Source: a bacterium (GTDB lineage Bacteria > Planctomycetota > Planctomycetia > Planctomycetales > Planctomycetaceae). Taken from it: a stretch of 64,000 nucleotides of DNA. This document shows positions 24,213 to 31,712 of this stretch, piece by piece; the first letter of the stretch is position 1, and every line of letters starts with the position of its first letter. The position numbers and the translations under genes were made by a program. The DNA is taken from contig WGME01000011.1 in NCBI GenBank assembly GCA_016125225.1, forward strand, positions 1 through 64,000, written 5' to 3'. The notes below the pieces were generated by a model. That model had not been told where the DNA came from and did no database searches. It saw only the letters and a program-made list of their open reading frames with translations.

Positions 24213-25928
24213 ATGGCAGCGAAAATCGATGAAATCTTTATCGGCATTGGTGGTAGCACCACCCAGCTAGTGCAACAGGTCAATAAAGCCTCTGTCTCAC
24301 TGAAGACCTTGGGATCAACCGCCCTTGGTATCAAGTCGGCGTTGGTGGGGTTTGCCGCTGCCGTGGCTGGTGCCGCCATCGTCAACAGCTTCCGTGATTT
24401 TGTGCAAGGTGGTCTCAGTGTGATCGACACCCAAACCAAACTTGCCCGTAATCTGGGAACCACCGCTGATGAGTTCGTGAAATGGAACTACATCGCCGGT
24501 CTGTCGGGTGTCACGACCGAAGAACTGGAAAAGGCATTCGAGAAACTTGGGATCAACGTCGCCAGCAATAGCAGCACGACGGCGAATGCACTCGGCAAAT
24601 TGGGTCTAAGCATTACCGACCTACAGCAACAGGACGTAGGCAGGGCATTCGGCACCGTTGCCACCCAATTGAGCAAGGTCGAGTCCGCCGCCCAGCGGAA
24701 TGCCCTTGCTATGCAGATTTTCGGCAAGTCTGGCACCGCTGTCATGGGCGTGATCAACAATGGACCCGCAGCCATTGCCGCTATGAGTGCCGAAGCCGAG
24801 CGACTCGGTTTGACGTTCGGGGGTGCGGGATCATCCGCCGAAGCCGCAAACGATGCCGTGGCAAAAGTTGGACTCGCCATTCAGGGTGTCGCCCAGACCG
24901 CAGCGATTGAGTTAGCCCCGACCATTGAAGCCGTCGCCAACGCCACCACAGATTGGCTAGTCGGTTCTCGTGATCAGGTATCAAGCCTCGTACCAACATT
25001 TGAAACACTGGCTGCATGGTTACAAGTCATTGCCGACGTTGCGGATTATCTGGTGATTCCCTTCAAAGCGTTGTGGATTGCCGCCCAGACGGTATCAACG
25101 GGTATCTATGGCATCGTGCAAGGTGTCTTAGAGATCGGCGAAGCGTTTGGGTTAGTGAGTACCGAGACCGCTGACTACTTTCGCCAACTGAGGCAAGACG
25201 CTGGCGATGGCTTACAGGCGAGTATTGACGACCTGTTCACCGATACAAACATCGGCGAAAGCACAGGCGGATTTCTGGACGGCATCCGGTCAAAACTGAA
25301 TGCAGTCAAGACCGCCGCCGAAGAGACCGCCCCCGCCGTTGGTACGCACATGGCAGAGGAGATAGCGAAATCGACCGAAGCCGCCACGAAATACATCGAC
25401 AAATTGCAGACACAGATTGCCACGTTCGGCATGAGCAGCACCGCCGCCGAAGTCTACAAGCTACAGCAGCAAGGGGTCGACCAAGCCTTGATTGATCAGG
25501 CAGCGGCACTCGGCAACCAACTGGACCAGATGACCCAAGCGAAGAAGCGACAGGAAGAGTTGAGCCAACAGGCGGAACAATTGACTGCCTCATTACAAAC
25601 ACCCTTCGAGAAAGCCCAGACCGAGTTTTTCAAAGTGGAAGAACTCTTCAATCAAGGTCTGATCAATCCTGAGACGTTCGGCAAAGCTGTGGACGAGATC
25701 AGCAGGGGATTGACCGACAAGGGGGCAGGGGAAGTCAAGTTTGCCTCAGCCGCAACCAAGGGCAGTCAGGAAGCCCGTAACCTTGTGCTGGCGAACCGTC
25801 AGACCAGCAAACAGGAAAGCACTCAACAGAAGCAACTGAAAGAACAGGTCAAAACGTCCGTCTACCTGAAAGAGATCAGAGACCAGTTAAAACTGCCCGA
25901 ACCCGAATCAGCCCTTGTAGACCTCTGA
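24213..25928 (+). CDS. Tail tape measure protein
   Basis: A 571-aa protein: N-terminal VNKASVSLKTLGSTALGIKS, hydrophobic segments (LVGFAAAVAGAAIVNSF, and YLVIPFKALWIAAQTVSTGIYGIVQGV), and long coiled coils in the C-terminal half rich in Gln and Glu. It lies directly after the GT-type chaperone. A length of 571 residues, extended at roughly 1.5 angstrom per residue as in other siphophages, would imply a tail below 100 nm. The start context is CTACATAAGGCATG. Confidence 0.88.
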   Translation: MAAKIDEIFIGIGGSTTQLVQQVNKASVSLKTLGSTALGIKSALVGFAAAVAGAAIVNSFRDFVQGGLSVIDTQTKLARNLGTTADEFVKWNYIAGLSGVTTEELEKAFEKLGINVASNSSTTANALGKLGLSITDLQQQDVGRAFGTVATQLSKVESAAQRNALAMQIFGKSGTAVMGVINNGPAAIAAMSAEAERLGLTFGGAGSSAEAANDAVAKVGLAIQGVAQTAAIELAPTIEAVANATTDWLVGSRDQVSSLVPTFETLAAWLQVIADVADYLVIPFKALWIAAQTVSTGIYGIVQGVLEIGEAFGLVSTETADYFRQLRQDAGDGLQASIDDLFTDTNIGESTGGFLDGIRSKLNAVKTAAEETAPAVGTHMAEEIAKSTEAATKYIDKLQTQIATFGMSSTAAEVYKLQQQGVDQALIDQAAALGNQLDQMTQAKKRQEELSQQAEQLTASLQTPFEKAQTEFFKVEELFNQGLINPETFGKAVDEISRGLTDKGAGEVKFASAATKGSQEARNLVLANRQTSKQESTQQKQLKEQVKTSVYLKEIRDQLKLPEPESALVDL

Positions 25929-25930
25929 CA

Positions 25931-25945
25931 TTACAAAAATTGTAA
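25931..25945. repeat. Phage palindrome TTACAA-N3-TTGTAA, copy 7
   Basis: A perfect copy (spacer AAA) starting 2 bp after the tape measure stop codon and 23 bp before the next gene. It is identical to copy 1 over 19 bp. Confidence 0.75.
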
Positions 25946-25967
25946 TGCCAGCCTGCCTACATAGGGC

Positions 25968-26828
25968 ATGGCTATCGACACACTCACCAAACACACCGAG
26001 GAATCTGGGAAATGGGGTTTGCAGTCTCGTGAATACACGATGACCTACACCGCCATTCATGAGAGCGACGATACCCCCGCCGACCTGTTCCGTGACCTGC
26101 GAGACAATTTCAGTATCGGCATCGGCACCCTCTACGACTTCACGCTGCTGACCGATATCAGCATCAACCGGATCAGCAACACCGCTTCTACGGTTGAATG
26201 CTCTTACAAGACGTTACCGCCCCAAGAGAAAGACAAGGCGGAAGAACCTGACCCTTATTCACGGGCAACGGTTCTTAGCTATGCCACCAGAGAGACCGAA
26301 GAGGTCATTGAAAAGGACATTGACGGTGACCCTGTTGTCAATTCGGCGGGAGACCCGTTTCAACCCGGCATCGTCAGGCGGCAAGGTCACGGCGTCATTA
26401 CCGCCGTGAAGAACATGGAAAACCCCTTGAACGCTGCGGGTTACCTGTTCAAACGGAACGATTCAACCTTGTTCGGCTATTCCGCTGGTGAGTTACTTTG
26501 CGTAGGAATCAGTCAGCAGCAACAGACCGAAACCCAGAAGATTGACGACGAAGAACAGGAAATCACCTACTGGCAAGTCACGCTAGAGTTTGAGATCGAC
26601 GCCAGCCAGCACGAGCTAGAAATCATCGACGCTGGTTTTCGAGAGTGGAAGGAAGTCGATAGCGAAGATGTGCTTGTGAAGATTCTGGACGATTTCGGGG
26701 AGCCTGTCACAGAGCCACGATTCCTGAATTCCGATGGAACAGCGAAAGCCCCCGGACCTGATACCGACCCGGACTATCTCACCTTTGATGTCTATCCTGA
26801 AACCAGCTTTGGGGGTCTCGGCTTATGA
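25968..26828 (+). CDS. Putative distal tail / tail-tip structural protein
   Basis: A 286-aa acidic protein with many beta strands: GLQSREYTMTYTAIHESDD near the N-terminus, YWQVTLEFEID, and a C-terminal DYLTFDVYPETSFGGLGL. It shares the TACATAGGGCATG start context with the tape measure gene. Its place directly after the tape measure is that of the distal tail protein or baseplate hub, but no motif confirms it. It overlaps the next gene by ATGA. Confidence 0.55.
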   Translation: MAIDTLTKHTEESGKWGLQSREYTMTYTAIHESDDTPADLFRDLRDNFSIGIGTLYDFTLLTDISINRISNTASTVECSYKTLPPQEKDKAEEPDPYSRATVLSYATRETEEVIEKDIDGDPVVNSAGDPFQPGIVRRQGHGVITAVKNMENPLNAAGYLFKRNDSTLFGYSAGELLCVGISQQQQTETQKIDDEEQEITYWQVTLEFEIDASQHELEIIDAGFREWKEVDSEDVLVKILDDFGEPVTEPRFLNSDGTAKAPGPDTDPDYLTFDVYPETSFGGLGL

Positions 26829-27181
26829 CCCGTCTTTCCCCCCGCAGTCTGAGACGGCTACGGGCATCATTAAAAAAGAGTGAATCCCAACGCACACGAG
26901 CGGAACCCACGTCGAAACCTTATACGCTGCCGAGTCTGCAAGGGTTACTGGTCGATGATTTGGACGCCCCCGACGATTTCGACAGCAGCACCGAACAAGA
27001 CCTCCGCATGATGGTTCGCAGGGACGACAAGCTGACCCTGACCGAAACCACGTACAAGGTGAAGAACCGAGACCCCAGCTTGCAACTCGATAAGGGAGCC
27101 TATGTGGTCTGTCTGTCGATTGCTGGCGAATGGAGGATCGTGTGGGCTTCGTGTGATACCTACGAAGACCTGTTGGAATAG
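26825..27181 (+). CDS. Hypothetical phage structural-region protein
   Basis: A 118-aa protein: basic N-terminus (RLSPRSLRRLRASLKK), an acidic middle (DDLDAPDDFDSSTEQD) and a C-terminal beta part (LDKGAYVVCLSIAGEWRIVW). It is translationally coupled (ATGA) to the 286-aa gene, so it probably acts with it in the tail tip. No family is recognised. Confidence 0.55.
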   Translation: MTRLSPRSLRRLRASLKKSESQRTRAEPTSKPYTLPSLQGLLVDDLDAPDDFDSSTEQDLRMMVRRDDKLTLTETTYKVKNRDPSLQLDKGAYVVCLSIAGEWRIVWASCDTYEDLLE

Positions 27182-27184
27182 ACA

Positions 27185-27199
27185 TTACAAAATTTGTAA
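27185..27199. repeat. Phage palindrome TTACAA-N3-TTGTAA, copy 8
   Basis: A perfect copy (spacer AAT), in the gap between the convergent genes ending at 27181 and 27202. Confidence 0.75.
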
Positions 27200-27201
27200 G
27201 G

Positions 27202-28143
27202 TCAGCCACCCTTGACCGGATAGCCCGACACCCACAGCGAGCCATCCCCAGCGAGACAGCAGCACGAACAGCGATTTTCAATCAGGAAGCGATTGCCCCA
27301 CGGCTTCGACCAGATCAGCGAACCATCTGACTTGGACAGACAGAAAATGTTGCCCGTTTCACCGTGTAGTGTGGTTTGCAGACCGACGAAATAGACGGAA
27401 TCGGCACCGACACAGCACCGCAGCGGATAGCCTTCAGTAAACGATACTGACCAGACGACCCCGAATTCATCGTCCATTTTCTTGATGGTGGAGTCTGCAC
27501 AGACTGCATAGTAATTGCTGCCGTCGAACTCCATCGCTGTCGGTTTACTGCCGCCGAAGTTGTGATCTTCGATAATGTCCCCTGTCGCCTGATCTTCTAG
27601 CCGCAGTTCCAACGGAGAACTGAGACACCAGACGCCGCCATCGCCATTCCCACAGAGAGGAGAATAGGCTGACTGGTAGATTTCATCCTCGATGCTGATC
27701 GCAAAATAAGCGGAATCGTCTTCATCGTCGGTCACGCTCCCGTCACTGTCGGACATCTGGATCAGATGATCACTCAGAGTTACCGCAAAGACGGTTCCCG
27801 TGATTGAGCCGAAGTGATGCCCTACGTAATTATCTCCTGACGTAAAGCGAGGATTCACAGGTGGGTCTGAAGTGTTGTCACGAGACCATTCTACCTCTAA
27901 GTCTGGTGATAGGACTTGCACGCCATAGATGAAGCCCGCCGTTTCCACCACCACGGCAACATGATCACTGCCGACGATTGGAGCGAGTTCCCATGTCCGA
28001 TAGTCCGGCAGTTGAGTCGAGTTCGGTTTCAGATCGTAATCGAGTTTCGTTAGATGACGCCATGTGCATAGCCCTGTCTCGGCATCGAATCGGCAGAGAT
28101 TGAACCACGAGCAAATACAAGAGCAGTCAGGCGAGCGACCCAT
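27202..28143 (-). CDS. Beta-propeller-like protein, putative receptor-binding or virion-associated
   Basis: A 313-aa protein on the strand opposite to the tail genes. It consists of repeated beta segments of propeller type, such as VGSDHVAVVVETAGFIYGVQ, GNGDGGVWCLSSPLELRL, FDGSNYYAVCADSTIKKM and KSDGSLIWSKPWGNRFL, several with Trp/Gly/Asp turns like PQQ/quinoprotein repeats. It is Cys-rich at both ends. Together with the 28155 gene it forms an inverted two-gene cassette at the end of the tail region, where adhesins are usually found. The adhesin role is an inference. Confidence 0.5.
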   Translation of the reverse strand: MGRSPDCSCICSWFNLCRFDAETGLCTWRHLTKLDYDLKPNSTQLPDYRTWELAPIVGSDHVAVVVETAGFIYGVQVLSPDLEVEWSRDNTSDPPVNPRFTSGDNYVGHHFGSITGTVFAVTLSDHLIQMSDSDGSVTDDEDDSAYFAISIEDEIYQSAYSPLCGNGDGGVWCLSSPLELRLEDQATGDIIEDHNFGGSKPTAMEFDGSNYYAVCADSTIKKMDDEFGVVWSVSFTEGYPLRCCVGADSVYFVGLQTTLHGETGNIFCLSKSDGSLIWSKPWGNRFLIENRCSCCCLAGDGSLWVSGYPVKGG

Positions 28144-28154
28144 GACGATTAACC

Positions 28155-28580
28155 TCAGTCTAGGGTGATCACGAGGCTTCCCGCTGGCACCTGCAATACG
28201 TCGCCGTCGTCGATGGTCTTGCTGGTGTCGAGTGCCGCATACGCCAAGAGGTTCCCGCTGTCATGAGTGGCATCGTCGGTCACAGCGATAGCGACCACCG
28301 TTCCCCACGACCCCGTAGCCTGCGGGAACGTGATGTCCACGGCGTTCACCACCTGACCCGTAGTTACCGTCCAGTTGCTATCGCTGGCATCCAGTTGCAC
28401 ACGGGCATAGGCGTTGCTGTCAGCGACTTCCACGCCCGTCCCTGTTGAGAATTGCCCCGTGTCTCCGTCGATGGCGTTGGTGGTCAAGGCACAGATGGCG
28501 ATTTCGGACGGCTTACTCCATGAGTCAGTACCGAAAATGTGGTCTAACAGGTTCGTTTCGAGATAATTGGAAAACGACAT
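28155..28580 (-). CDS. Phage structural protein (decoration/tail fibre-associated type)
   Basis: A 141-aa protein with a pattern seen in many phages: SFSNYLETNLLDHIFGTDSWSKP, IAICALTTNAIDGDTG, ARVQLDASDSNWTV, then DITFPQATGSWGTVVAIAV. This family lies among tail or fibre genes and is predicted to be a beta-sandwich virion component. It is transcribed divergently from the GT9-like gene with the same initiation sequence, AGGAGTATCTATG against AGGGGTATCTATG. Confidence 0.65.
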   Translation of the reverse strand: MSFSNYLETNLLDHIFGTDSWSKPSEIAICALTTNAIDGDTGQFSTGTGVEVADSNAYARVQLDASDSNWTVTTGQVVNAVDITFPQATGSWGTVVAIAVTDDATHDSGNLLAYAALDTSKTIDDGDVLQVPAGSLVITLD

Positions 28581-28616
28581 AGATACTCCTATTGCTTAAA
28601 CAGATCAGGGGTATCT

Positions 28617-29432
28617 ATGCACGTCGATTTACAGAATGGTCGCTACTTCGGCGGTCTCGGTGATGCCGCCATGCTGAGTTGGATAGAGGGTCTTACGGTC
28701 AGGTGTTCCGAGTATCAAGTCCCCGTGTTCAAGGCGTTCGGGGTCAGCATTCAGAACGAATACAAAAATGGGATCAGCATCGACGATGCCTACCGCCGAG
28801 AGATGGCAGAGGGGGGACAACTCCCACGGTGGGTCTACATCTACGAAACCACGGGCATCAATTTCAGGATTTCCCGCCCGCCCTTGTGTCTGCCGGATGA
28901 AGTGATTGACAAGGCACGGTACAGACTCGACAAGGTGGGCAGACCGTGTGCCGTGCTGTTTCCCGAAGCGATGCACGCTGAACGTCAGATGCCATTACAT
29001 CTCTGGCTGAAGTTACAACACCAGTTGCAGGAGTCAGGCACCCATGCGGTCTTGTGTGGCACGAAGCCGATGCCAGAGAAAGCCGCACAGGTCAGAGCGG
29101 AGACCGTACCAGACCTGATGGCGTTGTGTGCGGCGGCGGATACCGTTTACTGCAACGATTCGGCACCGCTGCACATCGCTTGCACGCTGGGAACTCCGAC
29201 CGTGGCATTCTTGGGACCGACGAATCCCAACGTGTTCCACTATGACGAACTCACGGCGTATCTGCCTGATTTTCCATGTGTCTCGTGCCACTGGTCAGGG
29301 AAGGTGATGCGTCCGTGGTGCAAGGTGGGGTGTGAGGCGTTGTGTGGGGTTGGCTTGCCAGTGTTAAAAACACTTGAAGATGAAACCACAGTGTTGCAAT
29401 CAATCGTAAGCCCTGATGTTGTTTCGGTTTGA
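28617..29432 (+). CDS. GT9-like (heptosyltransferase-type) glycosyltransferase
   Basis: A 271-aa protein with a GT-B C-terminal half characteristic of glycosyltransferase family 9: AVLFPEAMHAERQMPLHLW, HAVLCGTKPMPEKA, LMALCAAADTVYCNDSAPLH and GTPTVAFLGPTNP. The N-terminal half is shorter than in LPS heptosyltransferases. A Cys-rich end (CVSCHW, CKVGCEALCG) may bind a metal. In a prophage it could modify the host surface glycan against superinfection or glycosylate virion proteins; neither can be decided here. Confidence 0.7.
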   Translation: MHVDLQNGRYFGGLGDAAMLSWIEGLTVRCSEYQVPVFKAFGVSIQNEYKNGISIDDAYRREMAEGGQLPRWVYIYETTGINFRISRPPLCLPDEVIDKARYRLDKVGRPCAVLFPEAMHAERQMPLHLWLKLQHQLQESGTHAVLCGTKPMPEKAAQVRAETVPDLMALCAAADTVYCNDSAPLHIACTLGTPTVAFLGPTNPNVFHYDELTAYLPDFPCVSCHWSGKVMRPWCKVGCEALCGVGLPVLKTLEDETTVLQSIVSPDVVSV

Positions 29433-29462
29433 CTGTTTGTTCTATTGACGTAAGAGGTATCT

Positions 29463-29840
29463 ATGTCTGATGACGAATTGTCTCGGTGGCTAGAGAAAAG
29501 AGAGCACCAAGAAAATACACCACCGAGCGGCAAGCAACAGCCGCCTCGAAAACCACAGCAGAGACAGGAAGACAAAATCAAGGCACGGCAAAGAACAACA
29601 CGTGATTACGAAGAGGAAGACCTAGTACAACAGAACCTTAAAGCCAGCCTACGCTTGAAGCAGTTGGGTGGGTGTTATCTTGCCATACTGATCACAATGG
29701 CGATGGTGCCTATTCTGGCAATTCTTCTCTGTTGCTCAGGCTTCGTGATCACGGCACCGATGGCAGCACAATTGAAGGGTAAGCCGCAACAGAAACAGCG
29801 AGCAGAGCGACCGAAGCAAGGCGAGCCAAAGAGACCCTAA
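29463..29840 (+). CDS. Single-span membrane protein at the prophage right end
   Basis: A 125-aa protein: highly charged N-terminal half rich in Gln, Arg and Lys, one long hydrophobic helix (GGCYLAILITMAMVPILAILLCC continuing), and a basic Lys/Gln/Pro tail. RBS GAGGTATCTATG. It is the last gene before the terminator and attR, a common moron or lysis location, but it has no holin signature that I can recognise. Confidence 0.5.
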   Translation: MSDDELSRWLEKREHQENTPPSGKQQPPRKPQQRQEDKIKARQRTTRDYEEEDLVQQNLKASLRLKQLGGCYLAILITMAMVPILAILLCCSGFVITAPMAAQLKGKPQQKQRAERPKQGEPKRP

Positions 29841-29845
29841 CCGCC

Positions 29846-29860
29846 TTACAAATTTTGATA
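29846..29860. repeat. Degenerate copy of the phage palindrome
   Basis: TTACAA-ATT-TTGATA keeps the left arm and most of the right arm, just after the last prophage gene. Flanks (CC...TG) match the extended consensus. Confidence 0.5.
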
Positions 29861-29871
29861 TGCCAAAAAAC

Positions 29872-29906
29872 AGAGACCCCGCCAAGCGAAACTTGGCGGG
29901 GTCTCT
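29872..29906. terminator. Strong bidirectional terminator
   Basis: AGAGACCCCGCCAAG pairs with CTTGGCGGGGTCTCT (15 bp, 5-nt loop), with A6 on the left and TCTT on the right. It insulates the right end of the prophage. Confidence 0.88.
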
Positions 29907-29941
29907 TCTTTGGTCAGATTTGACATAAGTGTCGGAAGGTT

Positions 29942-30020
29942 TGGGGACAACTTCAGACCTATTCCGAAAAGTTGTCCCCGCTAACTTGTCCCCAAGGTTG
30001 TCCCCAGCAATTTGTCCCCA
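29942..30020. repeat. Right cluster of TTGTCCCCA sites (putative integrase arm sites)
   Basis: Five copies: inverted at 29942-29950, and direct at 29972-29980 (final base G), 29986-29994, 29998-30006 and 30012-30020, with 12-14 bp periodicity. They end 64 bp inside attR and match the three copies inside attL. Confidence 0.65.
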
Positions 30021-30083
30021 GAGGCGGGAAACCCTAAATTATTGCGGGAGAAGGGCTTAGATTCGCTGAAAATCGAGAAAAAT

Positions 30084-30110
30084 AGTTACCCCGCTAGGAT
30101 TCGAACCTAG
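30084..30110. repeat. Right attachment site within tRNA-Gln
   Basis: This 27-bp core is identical to 7164-7190 and overlaps the 3' half of the intact tRNA-Gln gene. Confidence 0.85.
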
Positions 30111-30156
30111 ACAAACAGAACCAAAATCTGTTGTGCTACCGTTACACTACGGGGTA
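30086..30156 (-). tRNA. tRNA-Gln(TTG)
   Basis: A 71-nt cloverleaf on the minus strand: acceptor TACCCCG/CGGGGTA, D-stem GTGT/GCAC, anticodon stem ACAGA/TCTGT around loop TTTTGGT (anticodon TTG), T-stem CTAGG/CCTAG with loop TTCGAAT, discriminator A. CCA is not encoded. The element-derived 3' half leaves the gene intact. Confidence 0.93.
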
Positions 30157-30788
30157 ATTGAAGTCGGCTGTTGGTTTGAAGATATCCATCTGTTGGAGCA
30201 GTTGATGGAAGGCGATTCAGTCGTTTGGTTCCGATTTTGGGAACCACGAACTACGACGATCCGCCAATCCAATGTGCCGCAACTCCGTATGGCGGCAAAG
30301 TCTAAGGATTCTGCCGGAAATGGCAAGGGCAGCCGGGGTCTGGGTGCGGTCTTTCGTCGTTTTCGATTGGAGTTCGCACGTCACGGTGAGGTTCACCCGT
30401 TTGGGGTGGCCACTGGGTCATGACAGCCCTTCTGTCATCCTCCTTTTGGGCGGAGAGTCGGTGATTTTGTCGGCTTTATGGCGACTATCCAAACTCTCAA
30501 GCTACTGGAAGCGACCACGCTGAGTACCTGCGACACAACCAACGTCTATGAAAAGTGTTACTATGTATAGTACTCGTTGAGGTTGGCTCCAGCCAAATAC
30601 TTTCTCCGGGCTTTCCATGGGCTGGCGATGTTTTCGCCTGTGCTGGGAAAGATTCGCCGCCCACCGAGCCGCTCGGTGTTGAAAAGTGGCTATTTTTCAA
30701 CGGAATTTGTGTTCTCATGCTTTGGGTACAAACCTTGCCCTGTCGTTGGCTCATGGTGAATTTTGGGCAGGCGAGGGAGACGAGTGTC
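30157..30788. other. Intergenic region between tRNA-Gln and the DUF1559 gene
   Basis: About 630 bp. The plus-strand ORFs here (30133-30423, 30272-30523) overlap the tRNA or lack start signals. It should hold the promoter of the pilin-like gene and that of tRNA-Gln; no clear boxes are assigned. Confidence 0.4.
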
Positions 30789-31712
30789 GTGATCAGGCGT
30801 TTTGACAAGACTGAGCCAAGAAGGGGGTTTACCCTTATTGAACTCCTGGTGGTGATTGCGATTATTGCCATTCTGGTGGGTTTGTTGCTGCCTGCAGTGC
30901 AGCAAGCGCGGGAAGCTGCCCGGCGGATGAGTTGCCGGAACAATCTGAAGCAGATCGGGTTGGCGGTTCACAACTACGAGGCGAGCTATACTGTTCTACC
31001 TCCCCGGCGAATTCTGACGGCTGGCAATCGTCGGGGTTGGGGGCCTTCTATTCTGCCGTATCTCGATCAGGCATCGCTGCAGGGGCAGTATCGTTTCGAT
31101 CTCGACTTCTACGCGCCGGAGAATGCGGAGAACATCCGGGTGCCGTTGACGGTTTTCATGTGCCCTTCAGCCCCCGGTCCGCGGCTGGTCTCTGTGATTC
31201 AGGGTTCCGTGACATCAGAGGGAATCGCAGGTGATTACTTTGGCCCTAACAGCTTCTCCTCGACCAAGTATGGCGTGTCGTCTCTGAGTGGCAACAATCA
31301 AATTACGTCGCTGGATGACCTGCCGCGTGTGCGCCGGTTCCGAGACTTCACTGATGGGACGACCAATACCATCCTGATCACCGAGCAGGCAGGTCGTGCT
31401 GATTTCTACATACTCAAGCAGAAGCAGGCTTCGAATGCCGGGCTGAGTCAGGCGACGAGTTGGGGGTCCTGGCCGTCCTATCAGGTCTTTCAGGTTCAAG
31501 TCTTCGGCAGTGATGGCATTACCCGGGATGGTCCAGGCGGTACTTGCACGATCAATTGTAACAATAGCCAGGGCGTCTTCAGCTTCCATGCGGGGGGAGC
31601 GAGCACGGCATTCGCCGATGGCTCTGTCCGTATGTTGGCTGAATCGATGGATGCCAATGTGCTGTTTGCCGCCGTTACGATCAACGGTGGTGAGGTCATC
31701 CAGTTGGATTGA
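30789..31712 (+). CDS. DUF1559 protein with type IV pilin-like N-terminus
   Basis: I place the start at the GTG at 30789, preceded by GAGGGAGA; it leaves 10 residues before the prepilin motif. The motif is [16 protein letters not shown], cleaved before Phe by a prepilin peptidase, followed by the hydrophobic helix and [20 protein letters not shown], the DUF1559 hallmark. The C-terminus shows the family's [18 protein letters not shown] ending. The track ORF adds 78 upstream residues that are not family-like. The function is uncertain; the family is greatly expanded in planctomycetes and probably forms pseudopilins. It overlaps the next paralogue by one base. Confidence 0.88.
   Translation: MIRRFDKTEPRRGFTLIELLVVIAIIAILVGLLLPAVQQAREAARRMSCRNNLKQIGLAVHNYEASYTVLPPRRILTAGNRRGWGPSILPYLDQASLQGQYRFDLDFYAPENAENIRVPLTVFMCPSAPGPRLVSVIQGSVTSEGIAGDYFGPNSFSSTKYGVSSLSGNNQITSLDDLPRVRRFRDFTDGTTNTILITEQAGRADFYILKQKQASNAGLSQATSWGSWPSYQVFQVQVFGSDGITRDGPGGTCTINCNNSQGVFSFHAGGASTAFADGSVRMLAESMDANVLFAAVTINGGEVIQLD

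Larger units (their letters stand above)
7164..30110. mobile_element. HK97-like siphovirus prophage (element B) integrated at tRNA-Gln
   Basis: The element is bounded by perfect 27-bp direct repeats (7164-7190 and 30084-30110) derived from the 3' half of tRNA-Gln. It encodes a recombinase next to the left repeat, then HNH, TerS, TerL, portal, protease, capsid, connectors, tail terminator, tail tube, frameshifted chaperone, tape measure and further structural genes. The size, 22.9 kb, is small for an HK97-like phage, and neither replication nor lysis genes are recognisable. Confidence 0.9.

Noticed and set aside
8518-27199. Dispersed palindromes considered as Rho-independent terminators
   Set aside because: The stems are AT-rich, only 6-8 bp with a 3-nt loop, and no T-tract follows; genuine GC-rich terminators occur separately in the same prophage.
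30555-30788. 78-residue N-terminal extension of the first DUF1559 ORF
   Set aside because: The residues are not family-like, and a GTG with a good RBS lies 10 residues before the prepilin motif.
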